Shown one piece after another: positions 1 to 7,966 of a DNA stretch of 64,000 bases. The stretch is from NCBI RefSeq assembly GCF_013409785.1, contig NZ_JACCBV010000001.1:2914001-2978000 (forward strand), written 5' to 3'. The DNA comes from Microbacterium immunditiarum (GTDB lineage Bacteria; Actinomycetota; Actinomycetes; Actinomycetales; Microbacteriaceae). Under the pieces are notes generated by a model. It was not told where the DNA came from and searched no databases. It saw only the letters and a list, made by a program, of their open reading frames with translations. Position 1 is the stretch's first letter; each line of letters starts with the position of its first letter. Both the position numbers and the translations under genes were made by a program.

Positions 1-156
1 GTTCGGTCACTGACTCCGGTCACGGCGAAGGGCCTCGAGTTCGACCTCGTCGTGCTCGTCGAGCCCGAGTCGTTCGGCACCGGCATCGAGGGCGCCGTCG
101 ACCGCTACGTGTCGATGACACGGGCGACGCAGCGGCTCGTGATCCTCAGACGCTGA
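1..156 (+). CDS. C-terminal end of a UvrD/HelD-type superfamily 1 helicase (partial)
   Basis: An open frame enters at base 1 and ends at TGA 154-156, giving the last 51 residues. It contains AKGLEFDLVVLVEP and YVSMTRATQRL. These match helicase motifs V and VI of the UvrD/Rep superfamily (KGLEFD and the VALTRA-like arginine-finger motif). Proteins with this ending include UvrD-like DNA helicases and the HelD/HelR motor that recycles stalled RNA polymerase in actinobacteria; the fragment cannot separate them. The next gene, on the opposite strand, ends one base after this stop, so the two converge tightly. Confidence 0.72.
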   Translation, partial: VRSLTPVTAKGLEFDLVVLVEPESFGTGIEGAVDRYVSMTRATQRLVILRR

Positions 157-630
157 TCACGCGCCGACGGGCTCGAACACGACGACGGGCGTGTCGTGCG
201 AGCGGAGGCGGGCCTGCCGGTCGAGGTCGCCGCGCCAGTAGTCCTTGTAGCCCGCCCAGAGCCTTTCGCGCTCGACGCCGTGCGCCTCGCGGGCGCGCAC
301 CGCGCGCTCTTCGCCGTCGGGGAGGTCGACCCGAGTGATCGGGTTCGACTTGAGGTTGAGCCACCACGCGGGCGGCGGGTCGGCCCAGCCGTTCATCGCC
401 AGCGTGACGAGGTCGGGCCCGTCCTCGTAGTACGCGACGATCGCGACTCGCTCCTTGCCGCTGCGCCGCCCGACCGTGTGCAGTCGCATCATGCCGTAGC
501 TGCCCGGCTTGGGAGTTGAGAGCCCCTTGCGACCGCCGGTGACGCGGTAGATCGCCCGGTGCACGACCCACGCCGTGCGCACGAACCAACGGGGCGGGAT
601 GCGGGCGGGAGCTTCGGTCGCTTCGTCCAT
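157..630 (-). CDS. Deazaflavin (F420)-dependent nitroreductase/quinone reductase family protein (DUF385-like)
   Basis: A 157-residue protein. The pattern LHTVGRRSGKERV, then MNGWADPPPAWWLNL and KSNP, matches the small split-barrel DUF385 family: a TxGRxSGxxR motif followed by HPAWYxNLxANP. Members use F420H2 or related deazaflavins to reduce quinones or nitro compounds, and the length is typical. The N-terminal segment rich in aromatic and basic residues (PPRWFVRTAWVVHR) is common in the family and may touch the membrane. It converges on the helicase end and stands apart from the two-component system at 668. The substrate cannot be told from sequence. Confidence 0.78.
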   Translation of the reverse strand: MDEATEAPARIPPRWFVRTAWVVHRAIYRVTGGRKGLSTPKPGSYGMMRLHTVGRRSGKERVAIVAYYEDGPDLVTLAMNGWADPPPAWWLNLKSNPITRVDLPDGEERAVRAREAHGVERERLWAGYKDYWRGDLDRQARLRSHDTPVVVFEPVGA

Positions 631-667
631 TCGTGACTGCCTTCGGTCGCACGGCCGGGGACGCGAG

Positions 668-1360
668 TCAGTCTGGCAGAGGCGCGATCGGGTCGGAAGC
701 GTTGTCGGGCACCTGACCCCAGCGGTGCGCGATGATCACGGCGTGCACGCGATCGCGCGCGCCGAGCTTCGCGAGAATTCGACCGACGTGCGTCTTTACC
801 GTGGACTCACTCAAGAAGAGCGCGTCCGCGATCTCGGCGTTCGTCCGGCCCCGAGCGATCGCGACGAACACCTCGTGCTCGCGCTCGGTGAGGACCTCGG
901 CGGGATCGGGCCCGGCCGAAGCGGGACGTCGAGTCGCCGCAAGGCGATCCAGCATCCGACGGGTCACGCGTGGGGCGAGCACCGCGTCGCCACGATGCAC
1001 CGCGCGCACCGCCGCGGCGAGCTCGTGACGCTGCACGTCCTTCAGCACGAAGCCGCTCGCGCCGGCTTCGAGGGCGCCGAACGCGTACTCATCGAGGTCG
1101 AAGGTCGTGAGGACGAGGACACGGCTCGCGGGGCTGTCGGCCACGATGCGCTCGGTCGCGGCGATGCCGTCGAGTCCCGGCATCCGCACGTCCATGAGCA
1201 CGACATCGGGCGCGAGGGCGGCGGCTCGCGCCGCACCGGCGGCTCCGTCGCCCGCCTCTCCCACCACCACGATGTCGGGCTCGGCCTCGAGCACGAGGCG
1301 GAAGCCGACGCGGATGAGCTCCTGGTCGTCGACGAGCAGCACGCGGATCGGCTCGCTCAT
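668..1360 (-). CDS. LuxR/NarL-family two-component response regulator
   Basis: A 230-residue regulator. The receiver domain has acidic residues D11-D12 and the predicted phosphoacceptor D57 in VLMDVRMPG. The C-terminal LuxR helix-turn-helix is marked by LTEREHEVFVAIARGRTNAEI and ESTVKTHVGRILAKL. The start at 1360 is chosen because its ATG overlaps the stop of the histidine kinase by 4 bp (ATGA) and places the receiver at the N terminus. It is the last gene of a permease/ATPase/kinase/regulator set, an arrangement in which the regulator usually controls the neighbouring exporter. The signal is unknown. Confidence 0.93.
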   Translation of the reverse strand: MSEPIRVLLVDDQELIRVGFRLVLEAEPDIVVVGEAGDGAAGAARAAALAPDVVLMDVRMPGLDGIAATERIVADSPASRVLVLTTFDLDEYAFGALEAGASGFVLKDVQRHELAAAVRAVHRGDAVLAPRVTRRMLDRLAATRRPASAGPDPAEVLTEREHEVFVAIARGRTNAEIADALFLSESTVKTHVGRILAKLGARDRVHAVIIAHRWGQVPDNASDPIAPLPD

Positions 1361-2670
1361 GCCGTCGTCGCCCTCACGGGTTCGGAGGAGGGTAGGGAGG
1401 GTGCCGAGGGTTCCCCGGATGCGCCGACCGCGGCCCCCTCCGGAGCCGGAAGCTCGGCACGAAGCGACCATCGCGTCGCCCCGACCGGCCCAGCGGTCAC
1501 CGCGCCGCCGACGCGGATCACCCGCTCGGCGAGGCCGCGCAGGCCGAACCCCTCCTCACGGCGGGCGTTCCCGTCGACCCCGTCGTTGTCGACCTCGACG
1601 ACGACCGGGCGCCGCGAGAGGTCGATCCGCACGTCGATCGTCGTGGCGTGCGGTGCATGGCGCATCGCGTTCGTCACTCCCTCCTGCACGATCCGCCCGA
1701 TCGCGTATCGAGTCGCGTGCGGCACGTCCGACGCACCGACGACGGTCAGCGTCGCCGGGTAGCCGGCACGCCGTGCCGCGGCGACGACAGCCTCGGGATC
1801 GACGGGTTCAGGCGGCTCGAGCGGCGCGTCGGGGCCGCGATCGCGCAGCACGCCGAGCATGCCGCGCATCTCGGTCAGCGCTTCGCGGGCGGCCGCGGCC
1901 GCGGCATCCGATGCATTCCGCGACCGCTCGCGGTCGTCCGTGGCCGCCGCGCCCTCCGACAGGGCGACGATGACGGTCAGCGAGTGCGAGACGACGTCGT
2001 GCATCTCCCGCGCGATACGCGCTCGCTCCTCGGCGGCCGCGAGCTGCGCCCGCTGGTCGCGCTCGACGAGGAGCTGACGCGACCGGTCGATGATCGCCTC
2101 GACATAGCGTCTGCGGTTGCGGACGTTGACTCCGGCGAGCGCGCCGAGGAGTCCGAGCACGAGCGTCCACGCGATCGACTCCAGTGCGACCCGGCCCTCG
2201 ATGGCACCAGTCGCACTCAGGCTCGTGGCGATGACGGCGAGCGTGCCGACACCGATCGCGAGCCCGGTCCACACCGCCCGCGACGACCGCTGCGCCGCGA
2301 GCGCGTACGCCCCCACGAGCACGAGCACCCCGCTCGTGGCGGACGGGAGGAAGAAGTACGCGACCGCGACCACAATCGACGCGGCGAACACGACCACCGG
2401 GAGGCGACGCCGCCACACGACGAGCACGCATGCCGCGACCGCCACGAAATGGATCGGCGACCACGCGAGGAGCGGCGCCGATCCGCCCTGCGCGACCGAG
2501 CCGAACGTCACCGCCGGTGCGAGCGAGGCGAGCAGACACGCGAGCGCGACGACGATGTCGGTGACGACCGGGTGCCCCGCCCAGAAGCGCCGGAACACAC
2601 CGGGCGAGGGCGGCAGTCGCAGGCCGTCGTCCGCGGGGGCGACGGGCGTGCGGCGACGCCGGGTCGGCAT
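1357..2670 (-). CDS. Sensor histidine kinase (HisKA_3 type) with N-terminal membrane domain
   Basis: A 437-residue kinase. Hydrophobic segments run from about residue 36 to 183 with almost no loops, suggesting five or six membrane passes and a signal sensed in or at the membrane. A short coiled region follows, then ARIAREMHDVVSHSL with predicted phosphorylated His224, typical of NarL-partner kinases. The C-terminal ATPase domain has VEVDNDGVD and EGFGLRGLAERV (N and G boxes). The gene overlaps its response regulator by 4 bp. A TAGAGT -10-like box six bases before the start lies over the stop codon of the upstream permease gene, so it may have its own leaderless promoter. Confidence 0.92.
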   Translation of the reverse strand: MPTRRRRTPVAPADDGLRLPPSPGVFRRFWAGHPVVTDIVVALACLLASLAPAVTFGSVAQGGSAPLLAWSPIHFVAVAACVLVVWRRRLPVVVFAASIVVAVAYFFLPSATSGVLVLVGAYALAAQRSSRAVWTGLAIGVGTLAVIATSLSATGAIEGRVALESIAWTLVLGLLGALAGVNVRNRRRYVEAIIDRSRQLLVERDQRAQLAAAEERARIAREMHDVVSHSLTVIVALSEGAAATDDRERSRNASDAAAAAAREALTEMRGMLGVLRDRGPDAPLEPPEPVDPEAVVAAARRAGYPATLTVVGASDVPHATRYAIGRIVQEGVTNAMRHAPHATTIDVRIDLSRRPVVVEVDNDGVDGNARREEGFGLRGLAERVIRVGGAVTAGPVGATRWSLRAELPAPEGAAVGASGEPSAPSLPSSEPVRATTA

Positions 2671-2676
2671 GCGCCG

Positions 2677-2682
2677 ACTCTA
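2677..2682 (-). promoter_or_regulatory. -10 box, leaderless-type start for the histidine kinase
   Basis: TAGAGT on the minus strand, six bases before the ATG at 2670. It coincides with the TAG stop of the permease gene (2680-2682). The same box-plus-six-bases layout recurs before many genes in this window. No clear -35 was found. Confidence 0.45.
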
Positions 2683-3483
2683 CGCGTCCCGCGCGCGCAG
2701 GGTCACCCACGCGGCCGTCAGTCCACCGGCCACCCACGCGCACAGCGTGACGAGGGCGACGGGCCACTCGAGCCCCCAGTCGCTCTGCGGCAGGATCAGG
2801 TTCTGCGACGCAGGCATCGGCAAGTGGCTGCCCACCACGCGGAGCCAGGTCATCTCGACGTCGTTCAACAGGCTCACGACGATCGGGAGGACGAAGAGCA
2901 GCCCGACCGCGGCCGCGATGGCGCCCGCACCGCTGCGCAGCACGAAGCCGAGTGAGAGCCCGATGAGTGCGAACACCGACATCGAGAACGCCGCCGCCAG
3001 CAGCGGCAGCCACGATTCGGACGGCTCGTGCCAGTGGATCGGGTGATCCCTCGCGTCGACGATCGGCGATACGGCGAAGGTCGCGATGACGACGATGACG
3101 ACGGATGCCGCGAACACCAGCGTCACGACCACGATCGCCTTCGCCGCGAGCAGCGACCCGCGAACGGGCACGGCCGTCAACGAGGAGCGCATCGTCCCGG
3201 TCGAGTACTCCCCCGTGACCGAGATCGCGCCGAGGATCCCCGCGAGGAGCATCGTGAACTGCACGGACGAGACCGCGGCCTCGATGCCGCCGTCGGCCGG
3301 CCCGCGCATCGCCCGCGCGAACAGCAGCGCGACGCCGACGGTCAGCGCCGCGGTGATCGCGAGGGACCACCACGTCGAGCGGAGCGTGGAGATCTTGATC
3401 CACTCGCCGCGCACGACGCGCGGGAACGAGAGCGCGGGAGCGGCCGCGGGTGTGGGGGCCGGTGCGACCGATGCGGCGGTCAT
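2680..3483 (-). CDS. ABC-2 type transporter permease
   Basis: A 267-residue integral membrane protein. After a Pro/Ala-rich cytoplasmic start and the stretch VVRGEWIKISTLRSTWW, about six hydrophobic segments follow, ending in CAWVAGGLTAAWVTLRARDA. The EWIK(L/I)xTLRS pattern before the first membrane helix is characteristic of actinobacterial ABC-2 permeases. The start at 3483 overlaps the stop of the ATPase gene by 4 bp. Together the two genes form an exporter of the bacitracin/lantibiotic-resistance or drug-export type; the cargo cannot be predicted. Confidence 0.88.
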   Translation of the reverse strand: MTAASVAPAPTPAAAPALSFPRVVRGEWIKISTLRSTWWSLAITAALTVGVALLFARAMRGPADGGIEAAVSSVQFTMLLAGILGAISVTGEYSTGTMRSSLTAVPVRGSLLAAKAIVVVTLVFAASVVIVVIATFAVSPIVDARDHPIHWHEPSESWLPLLAAAFSMSVFALIGLSLGFVLRSGAGAIAAAVGLLFVLPIVVSLLNDVEMTWLRVVGSHLPMPASQNLILPQSDWGLEWPVALVTLCAWVAGGLTAAWVTLRARDA

Positions 3484-4391
3484 GCGAACTCCTTCGTGCG
3501 GTACTCGACGGACTCGCCGGTGAGGGCGAGGTACGCCTCCTCGAGCGAGCCCGAGGCCGACGTGAGCTCGTGGAGCGGGATTCCGCGGGATGCCGCGATG
3601 TCGCCGATGCGAGCGGCGGGCAGCCCGGCGATCTCGAGGGTCTCCGGTCCGACCGGAGCGATCTCGGCCGCGGTGCCGGCGACGGCCAGGGCGAGCTGCG
3701 CGGGCAGTGGAGTGCGGACCCGCACGGTGGTCGTGGTCCACGCGCGGACGAGGTCGGCGAGCGGAGCATCCGCCAGCACCGTGCCTCGCCCCAGCACGAC
3801 GATGTGATCCGCGCTCTGGGCCATCTCGCTCATGAGGTGACTAGAGAGCAGGACCGTCCGGCCTTCCGACGCCGCGTGGCGCACGAGGTCACGGACCCAC
3901 CGCACCCCTTCCGGGTCGAGCCCGTTCACCGGCTCGTCGAGGATCAGCGTGTGCGGATCGCCGAGCAGCGCGGTCGCGATTCCGAGCCGCTGCCCCATGC
4001 CGAGCGAGAACCCGCCCGCCCGCCTGCGCGCGACCGGGCCAAGGCCGGTGAGCTCGATGACCTCGTCCACGCGCGACCGCGGGATCCCGTGCGTCGCGGC
4101 GATCGCCCGCAGATGACCGCGAGCGGTCCGGCCGCCGTGCACGGCCTTCACATCGAGCAGGACTCCGACCTCGGCGAGCGGCGCGCGCATGCGCGCGTAC
4201 TCTCGGCCGTCGACCGTCGCCGTGCCGGACGTCGGTCGATCGAGCCCGACGATCATGCGCATCGTCGTCGACTTACCGGCGCCGTTCGGCCCGAGGAAGC
4301 CCGTGACGAGGCCCGGTCTCACGGTGAAGGACACATCGTCGACGGCGACCTTCTCGCCGAACTTCTTCGTCAGGTGCTCCGCAGTGATCAT
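3480..4391 (-). CDS. ABC transporter ATP-binding protein (drug/peptide exporter type)
   Basis: A 303-residue ATPase. Walker A is GPNGAGKST (about residues 34-42), the signature is FSLGMGQRL, Walker B is LILDEP, and the H-loop is in SSHLMSEMAQ. The domain is the CcmA/BcrA-like type that pairs with ABC-2 permeases. The C-terminal third, after about residue 215, is the usual extra domain ending in SLEEAYLALTGESVEYR. It is the first gene of a four-gene unit with the permease, kinase and regulator. A TAGCGT box lies six bases before the start, indicating a leaderless mRNA. Confidence 0.92.
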   Translation of the reverse strand: MITAEHLTKKFGEKVAVDDVSFTVRPGLVTGFLGPNGAGKSTTMRMIVGLDRPTSGTATVDGREYARMRAPLAEVGVLLDVKAVHGGRTARGHLRAIAATHGIPRSRVDEVIELTGLGPVARRRAGGFSLGMGQRLGIATALLGDPHTLILDEPVNGLDPEGVRWVRDLVRHAASEGRTVLLSSHLMSEMAQSADHIVVLGRGTVLADAPLADLVRAWTTTTVRVRTPLPAQLALAVAGTAAEIAPVGPETLEIAGLPAARIGDIAASRGIPLHELTSASGSLEEAYLALTGESVEYRTKEFA

Positions 4392-4397
4392 GCCCCG

Positions 4398-4403
4398 ACG
4401 CTA
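4398..4403 (-). promoter_or_regulatory. -10 box, leaderless-type start for the ABC ATPase operon
   Basis: TAGCGT on the minus strand, six bases before the ATG at 4391. The hexamer and its distance to the start are identical to those of the genes starting at 7320, 36677 and 53702. Confidence 0.5.
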
Positions 4404-4476
4404 CGAAGCTCCCTCGGCGGACCACATCGGCCGGCGGTACCGTTCTGGCCCAGGGCCGGTGGCACCGTGGTACGAC

Positions 4477-5568
4477 TCACGCCTCCGCGCGGGTCCGAGC
4501 CGGCAGCCGGACCGTGACCATGAGCCCGCCGCCCTCGCGCGACCGCAGGGCGAGCGTGCCGCCGTGCGCGCGCACGATGCGGTCCGCGATCGCGAGCCCG
4601 AGGCCGACCCCGCCGACATCCGTGCGGACGCGTGCTGCGCCACGCCGGAACGGCTCGGTCAGCGTCGCGACGAGCGCGGGGCTGAGCGCCTCGCCGGTGT
4701 TCTCGATCTCGAGCACCGCAGACGCCCCCTCGACGCGGGTGCCGACGTCGACGACTCCCCCGCTCGGCACGTTGTGGACGATCGCGTTGTGCAGCAGGTT
4801 CGTGGTCAGCTGCAGCAGGAGTGCGTTCGATCCGACGACGGTGCTGGGCTCCGCCCGCATCCGGATCGTCACTCCGTTCGTGTCGGCAAGCGGCTGCAGC
4901 ATCTCGGCCGCTTCTTCAGCCACGAGCGACAGGTCGACCGCCTCGCGCGGGAACGACCCGGCATCGGCGCGACTCATCGTGAGGAGCGCCTCGGTGAGCT
5001 CGACGGCGCGGGCGTTGACGGCGTGCAGGCGCTCGATGAGTACGTCGACGTTTCGATCCGGATCGTCGCGGGCCACTTCGAGGAGCGCCTGCGTGATCGT
5101 GAGCGGGGTCCGCAGCTCGTGCGAGGCGTTCGCCGCGAAGCGTCGCTGCTCCTCGACGTGCGACTCCAGCTGCGCGAGCATCGTGTCGAAGCTGTCGGCG
5201 AGCTCGCGGAACTCGTCGTTGCGCCCCTCGAGCTCGATGCGGTGCGAGAGAGAACCCGCGGCCGCCTTGCGCGTCGCCGCCGTGATGCGCGTGAGGGGCG
5301 CCAGCATCCGTCCAGCCAGGAACCAGCCGCCCGCCAGCCCGAAGGCGAGCAGGACCAGCAGCGCCCACCCCGCGGCCGGCGCGAACGCGCGCACGAGGTC
5401 GCCGCGATTCGGGATGAAGGGGCCTGGGCCCGTGATGGGACCGTCGGGCACGTAGCGCAGCAGGAAGACCCACACGACCGCGAGCAGCAGCACGCCCGCG
5501 ACCATGAGGAACCCGGCGTAACTGAAGGTGAGTCTGAGGCGGATGCTGAGCCCTGGCCGCCTATCCAC
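4477..5568 (-). CDS. Sensor histidine kinase (HAMP-HisKA, VanS-like)
   Basis: A 363-residue kinase with two membrane helices (about 18-38 and 65-86) around a short external loop, then a HAMP linker. HisKA has predicted phosphorylated His150 in ANASHELRTPL. The ATPase domain has LLHNAIVHN (N box), GVGLGLAIADRIVRAHGG (G2) and a normal C terminus. The small sensor loop of about 25 residues fits envelope-stress or VanS-type kinases. It overlaps the upstream response regulator by 8 bp and is read in the same unit. The divergent gene at 6344 encodes a VanY-like carboxypeptidase, which suggests a cell-wall signal, but that is inference. Confidence 0.92.
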   Translation of the reverse strand: MDRRPGLSIRLRLTFSYAGFLMVAGVLLLAVVWVFLLRYVPDGPITGPGPFIPNRGDLVRAFAPAAGWALLVLLAFGLAGGWFLAGRMLAPLTRITAATRKAAAGSLSHRIELEGRNDEFRELADSFDTMLAQLESHVEEQRRFAANASHELRTPLTITQALLEVARDDPDRNVDVLIERLHAVNARAVELTEALLTMSRADAGSFPREAVDLSLVAEEAAEMLQPLADTNGVTIRMRAEPSTVVGSNALLLQLTTNLLHNAIVHNVPSGGVVDVGTRVEGASAVLEIENTGEALSPALVATLTEPFRRGAARVRTDVGGVGLGLAIADRIVRAHGGTLALRSREGGGLMVTVRLPARTRAEA

Positions 5569-6256
5569 GATCGTCGTCCCCCTCGCCCGCGCCGCCGGGC
5601 GGCTCGATCCGGTATCCGACGCCCGCCACCGTCGCGATGACCCACGGCTCGCCGAGCCGCTTGCGCAGCGCCGAGACCGTGATGCGCACGGCGTTCGTGA
5701 ACGGATCGGCGTTCTCGTCCCACGCCCGTTCGAGCAGCTCCTCCGCGCTGATCACGCCACCTTGCGCGGCCATGAGCACTTCGAGCACCGCGAACTGCTT
5801 GCGGGTGAGCGGCACGTAGCGGCCGTCGCGGTAGACCTCGCGGCGAAACGGATCCAGCCGCAGCCCCGCGAGCTCGAGCACGGGCGGCCGGGCGTGCCCG
5901 CGCCGGCGGCCGAGCGCGCGCAGCCGCAGAACGAGCTCCTGCATCGCGAAGGGCTTCGTGAGGTAGTCGTCCGCCCCGAACTCGAACCCCGACGCCTTGT
6001 CGTCGAGGCGGTCGGCGGCGGTCAGCATGAGGATCGGCGTGCCGCTCCCGGAGGCGACGATGCTCGCGGCGACGTCGTCGCCCGACGGTCCCGGGATGTC
6101 GCGGTCGAGCACCGCCACGTCGTAGGCGTTGAGCCCGAGGAGCTCGAGCGCGGTGTGGCCGTCGCCCGCGACGTCGGCCGCGATCGCCTCGAGGCGCAGC
6201 CCGTCGCGGATCGCCTCGGCGAGGAGGGGCTCGTCTTCGACGACCAATACGCGCAT
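5561..6256 (-). CDS. OmpR/PhoB-family response regulator (VanR-like)
   Basis: A 231-residue regulator. The receiver domain has E7-D8, predicted phosphoacceptor D51 in VAVLDRDIPG, T in LMLTA and K in YLTKPF. The C-terminal winged helix is marked by LTRKQFAVLEVLMAAQGGVIS and NAVRITVSALRKRLGEP. Length and layout are standard. It is the first gene of a pair with the kinase. Its ATG is preceded at six bases by TAGGAT. Only 87 bp separate it from the divergent carboxypeptidase gene, so one intergenic region could hold operators for both. Confidence 0.93.
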   Translation of the reverse strand: MRVLVVEDEPLLAEAIRDGLRLEAIAADVAGDGHTALELLGLNAYDVAVLDRDIPGPSGDDVAASIVASGSGTPILMLTAADRLDDKASGFEFGADDYLTKPFAMQELVLRLRALGRRRGHARPPVLELAGLRLDPFRREVYRDGRYVPLTRKQFAVLEVLMAAQGGVISAEELLERAWDENADPFTNAVRITVSALRKRLGEPWVIATVAGVGYRIEPPGGAGEGDDDRG

Positions 6257-6262
6257 GCGTCG

Positions 6263-6268
6263 ATCCTA
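6263..6268 (-). promoter_or_regulatory. -10 box, leaderless-type start for the VanR-like regulator
   Basis: TAGGAT on the minus strand, six bases before the ATG at 6256, inside the 87-bp region shared with the divergent carboxypeptidase gene. No -35 with a good match was found. Confidence 0.45.
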
Positions 6269-6343
6269 GGAACCGGCGCATATCGTCCGCGTAAGAAGAA
6301 CCGCATACGCCCTGGCAACACGCCCCTTGTTGTGCTGGACGGC

Positions 6344-6955
6344 ATGCGAAGACAGTCAGCGGAAGTCGTCGTCCGCCGGACGATCGGCCTCGCCCTCGTC
6401 GGCACCGTCATCGCGGGGACAGCGCTCGTCGGGAGCCTCGTGCTCCAGACCGTGCCCTCGTCGGCCGAGTCGGTCGCGAGCACCCCGGCCGCTCCCCCGC
6501 TTCTCGAGCCGGACGGATCGCTCCCCGCGGGCGTGACGGCGTTCGACGACGAGTACGCGGGCGTCGCCCGGGTCTCTCCGGACCTGCTCGAGGCGCTGCG
6601 CGCGGCGGCGACAGCGGCGGAGGGCGAGGGCATCCGGTTCTTCGTCAACAGCGGGTGGCGGTCGCCCGAATACCAGACGCGCCTGCTCGACGACGCGGTG
6701 GCGGAGTACGGCTCGCGCGAGGAGGCGGCGAGATGGGTCGCGACCGCGGAGACGTCGCCGCACGTGACCGGCGACGCGGTCGATGTGGGCGAGACGGATG
6801 CCACGTCCTGGCTCTCGCAGCACGGCGCCGCCTTCGGGCTGTGCCAGATCTACGCGAACGAGCGGTGGCACTTCGAGCTGCGGCCGCAGGCGGTGACTGA
6901 GGCGTGCCCGCCGATGTTCCCGGACCCGACGTTCGATCCGCGGATGCAGGGGTGA
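6344..6955 (+). CDS. M15-family D-alanyl-D-alanine carboxypeptidase, VanY-like, membrane-anchored
   Basis: A 203-residue protein with an N-terminal membrane anchor or signal (about residues 13-35). The extracytoplasmic domain carries the M15B zinc-peptidase motifs: SGWRSPEYQ (substrate-binding Arg), SPHVTGDAVDV with zinc ligands H140 and D147, and ERWHFEL with ligand H176. Such enzymes trim D-Ala from peptidoglycan stem peptides outside the membrane. The ATG at 6344 is chosen because it places the hydrophobic segment at the N terminus; a GTG four codons upstream is possible. Its position divergent from a VanRS-like pair suggests regulation by that pair, though no resistance ligase (vanH/A/X) is present. 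Confidence 0.88.
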   Translation: MRRQSAEVVVRRTIGLALVGTVIAGTALVGSLVLQTVPSSAESVASTPAAPPLLEPDGSLPAGVTAFDDEYAGVARVSPDLLEALRAAATAAEGEGIRFFVNSGWRSPEYQTRLLDDAVAEYGSREEAARWVATAETSPHVTGDAVDVGETDATSWLSQHGAAFGLCQIYANERWHFELRPQAVTEACPPMFPDPTFDPRMQG

Positions 6956-7085
6956 GGGGCTTCAGGTGCGGTCGCCTCGACCCACGTGGTGCGTCTCGCA
7001 GGGTGAACGCGAGTGGCTGCGGGCGTTGAAGTCGTTGCCGGTGACGTCGCACGATGCCCGACTGGTTCCCCGGGAGCCCAATAGA

Positions 7086-7114
7086 GAGAGGGCCGACCTT
7101 CGGCCGACCCTCTC
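7086..7114 (-). terminator. Hairpin terminator downstream of tRNA-Pro
   Basis: A 29-base inverted repeat that folds, on the minus strand, into a 13-bp stem (two G-U pairs) with a GAA loop, starting four bases after the tRNA 3' end. It lacks a long U tract (CUCUAUUGG follows), so it may act as an imperfect intrinsic terminator or a processing barrier. Confidence 0.6.
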
Positions 7115-7118
7115 GATG

Positions 7119-7195
<77 letters not shown>

Positions 7196-7226
7196 ATGCC
7201 CCCGCCGGAGCGCGGACAACTCCCCC

Positions 7227-7232
7227 ATCCTA
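7227..7232 (-). promoter_or_regulatory. Probable -10 box of tRNA-Pro
   Basis: TAGGAT on the minus strand, about 32 bases before the tRNA 5' end. A weak -35 candidate (TTCGCG) lies 18 bases upstream. Confidence 0.35.
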
Positions 7233-7307
7233 CCCGCTCGCGGGGGCGGTCGCGAACCGAGGGCGGCGGGGCGTGGCATCCGGATTCACCTTGTCGGATG
7301 CCGCGAC

Positions 7308-7313
7308 TAGCGT
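7308..7313 (+). promoter_or_regulatory. -10 box, leaderless-type start for the GNAT gene
   Basis: TAGCGT, six bases before the ATG at 7320. A possible -35, TTCACC, lies 17 bases upstream. Confidence 0.48.
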
Positions 7314-7319
7314 CGTCCC

Positions 7320-7904
7320 ATGCCCCGGATCGAGATCCTGCCTGCCACCGCTGACCGCTTCGACGACGCCGAGCGCGCGCTGAGCGGAGGCGGCGACGGT
7401 CGCAGCTGTCAATGCCAGTGGTGGACGCTCACGAACGCCGAGTTCAACGCCACGACGCTCGAGCAGCGTACCGACTTGCTGCGCGAGCAGATGAGCGAGA
7501 AGGTGCCTCCGGCGCTCATCGCGTACGTCGACGGTGAGGCGGCGGGGTGGGTGCGCGTGAGTCCACGCGCGGTTCAGCCGCGGCTTCAGCGCACGAAGGA
7601 GTACGCGGCGCACACGCGAGAAGACTGGGGCGACCCGTCGGTGTGGGCGGTGTCGTGCTTTGTCGTGAGGCGCGAGTACCGAAAGCAAGGACTCAATTAC
7701 CGTCTGCTCGAAGCCGCTGTGCAGTTCGCGCGCGAGCAGGGTGCTCGCCTTCTCGAGGCGTACCCGCGCGACCCTCGTGAAGTGAAGCAGTTGTCGAACG
7801 AGTTGTATCACGGCGTGCTGTCGGTGTTCGAAGACGCCGGATTCGAGACAGTGGCGCGACCGAAGGCCGGCCGCGCGATCGTCGCGCTCGACCTCACCCG
7901 CTGA
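7320..7904 (+). CDS. GNAT-family N-acetyltransferase
   Basis: A 194-residue protein. The central part, VWAVSCFVVRREYRKQGLNYRLLEAA, is the acetyl-CoA binding region of GNAT enzymes: beta-4 followed by the R-x-x-G-x-A/N pyrophosphate loop, here RKQGLN. The C-terminal EDAGFETVARP matches the last GNAT strand. An early CQCQWW motif is seen in a subfamily of uncharacterised actinobacterial GNATs. The acceptor substrate is unknown. The gene stands alone on the plus strand between tRNA-Pro and the YhhN gene, with its own leaderless-type promoter. Confidence 0.85.
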   Translation: MPRIEILPATADRFDDAERALSGGGDGRSCQCQWWTLTNAEFNATTLEQRTDLLREQMSEKVPPALIAYVDGEAAGWVRVSPRAVQPRLQRTKEYAAHTREDWGDPSVWAVSCFVVRREYRKQGLNYRLLEAAVQFAREQGARLLEAYPRDPREVKQLSNELYHGVLSVFEDAGFETVARPKAGRAIVALDLTR

Positions 7905-7966
7905 AGGCGCAGAGCGGGCGTCGCGCGTGCGACGATGGATCGTCCGCGCGCTCAATGAGGAGGAAC

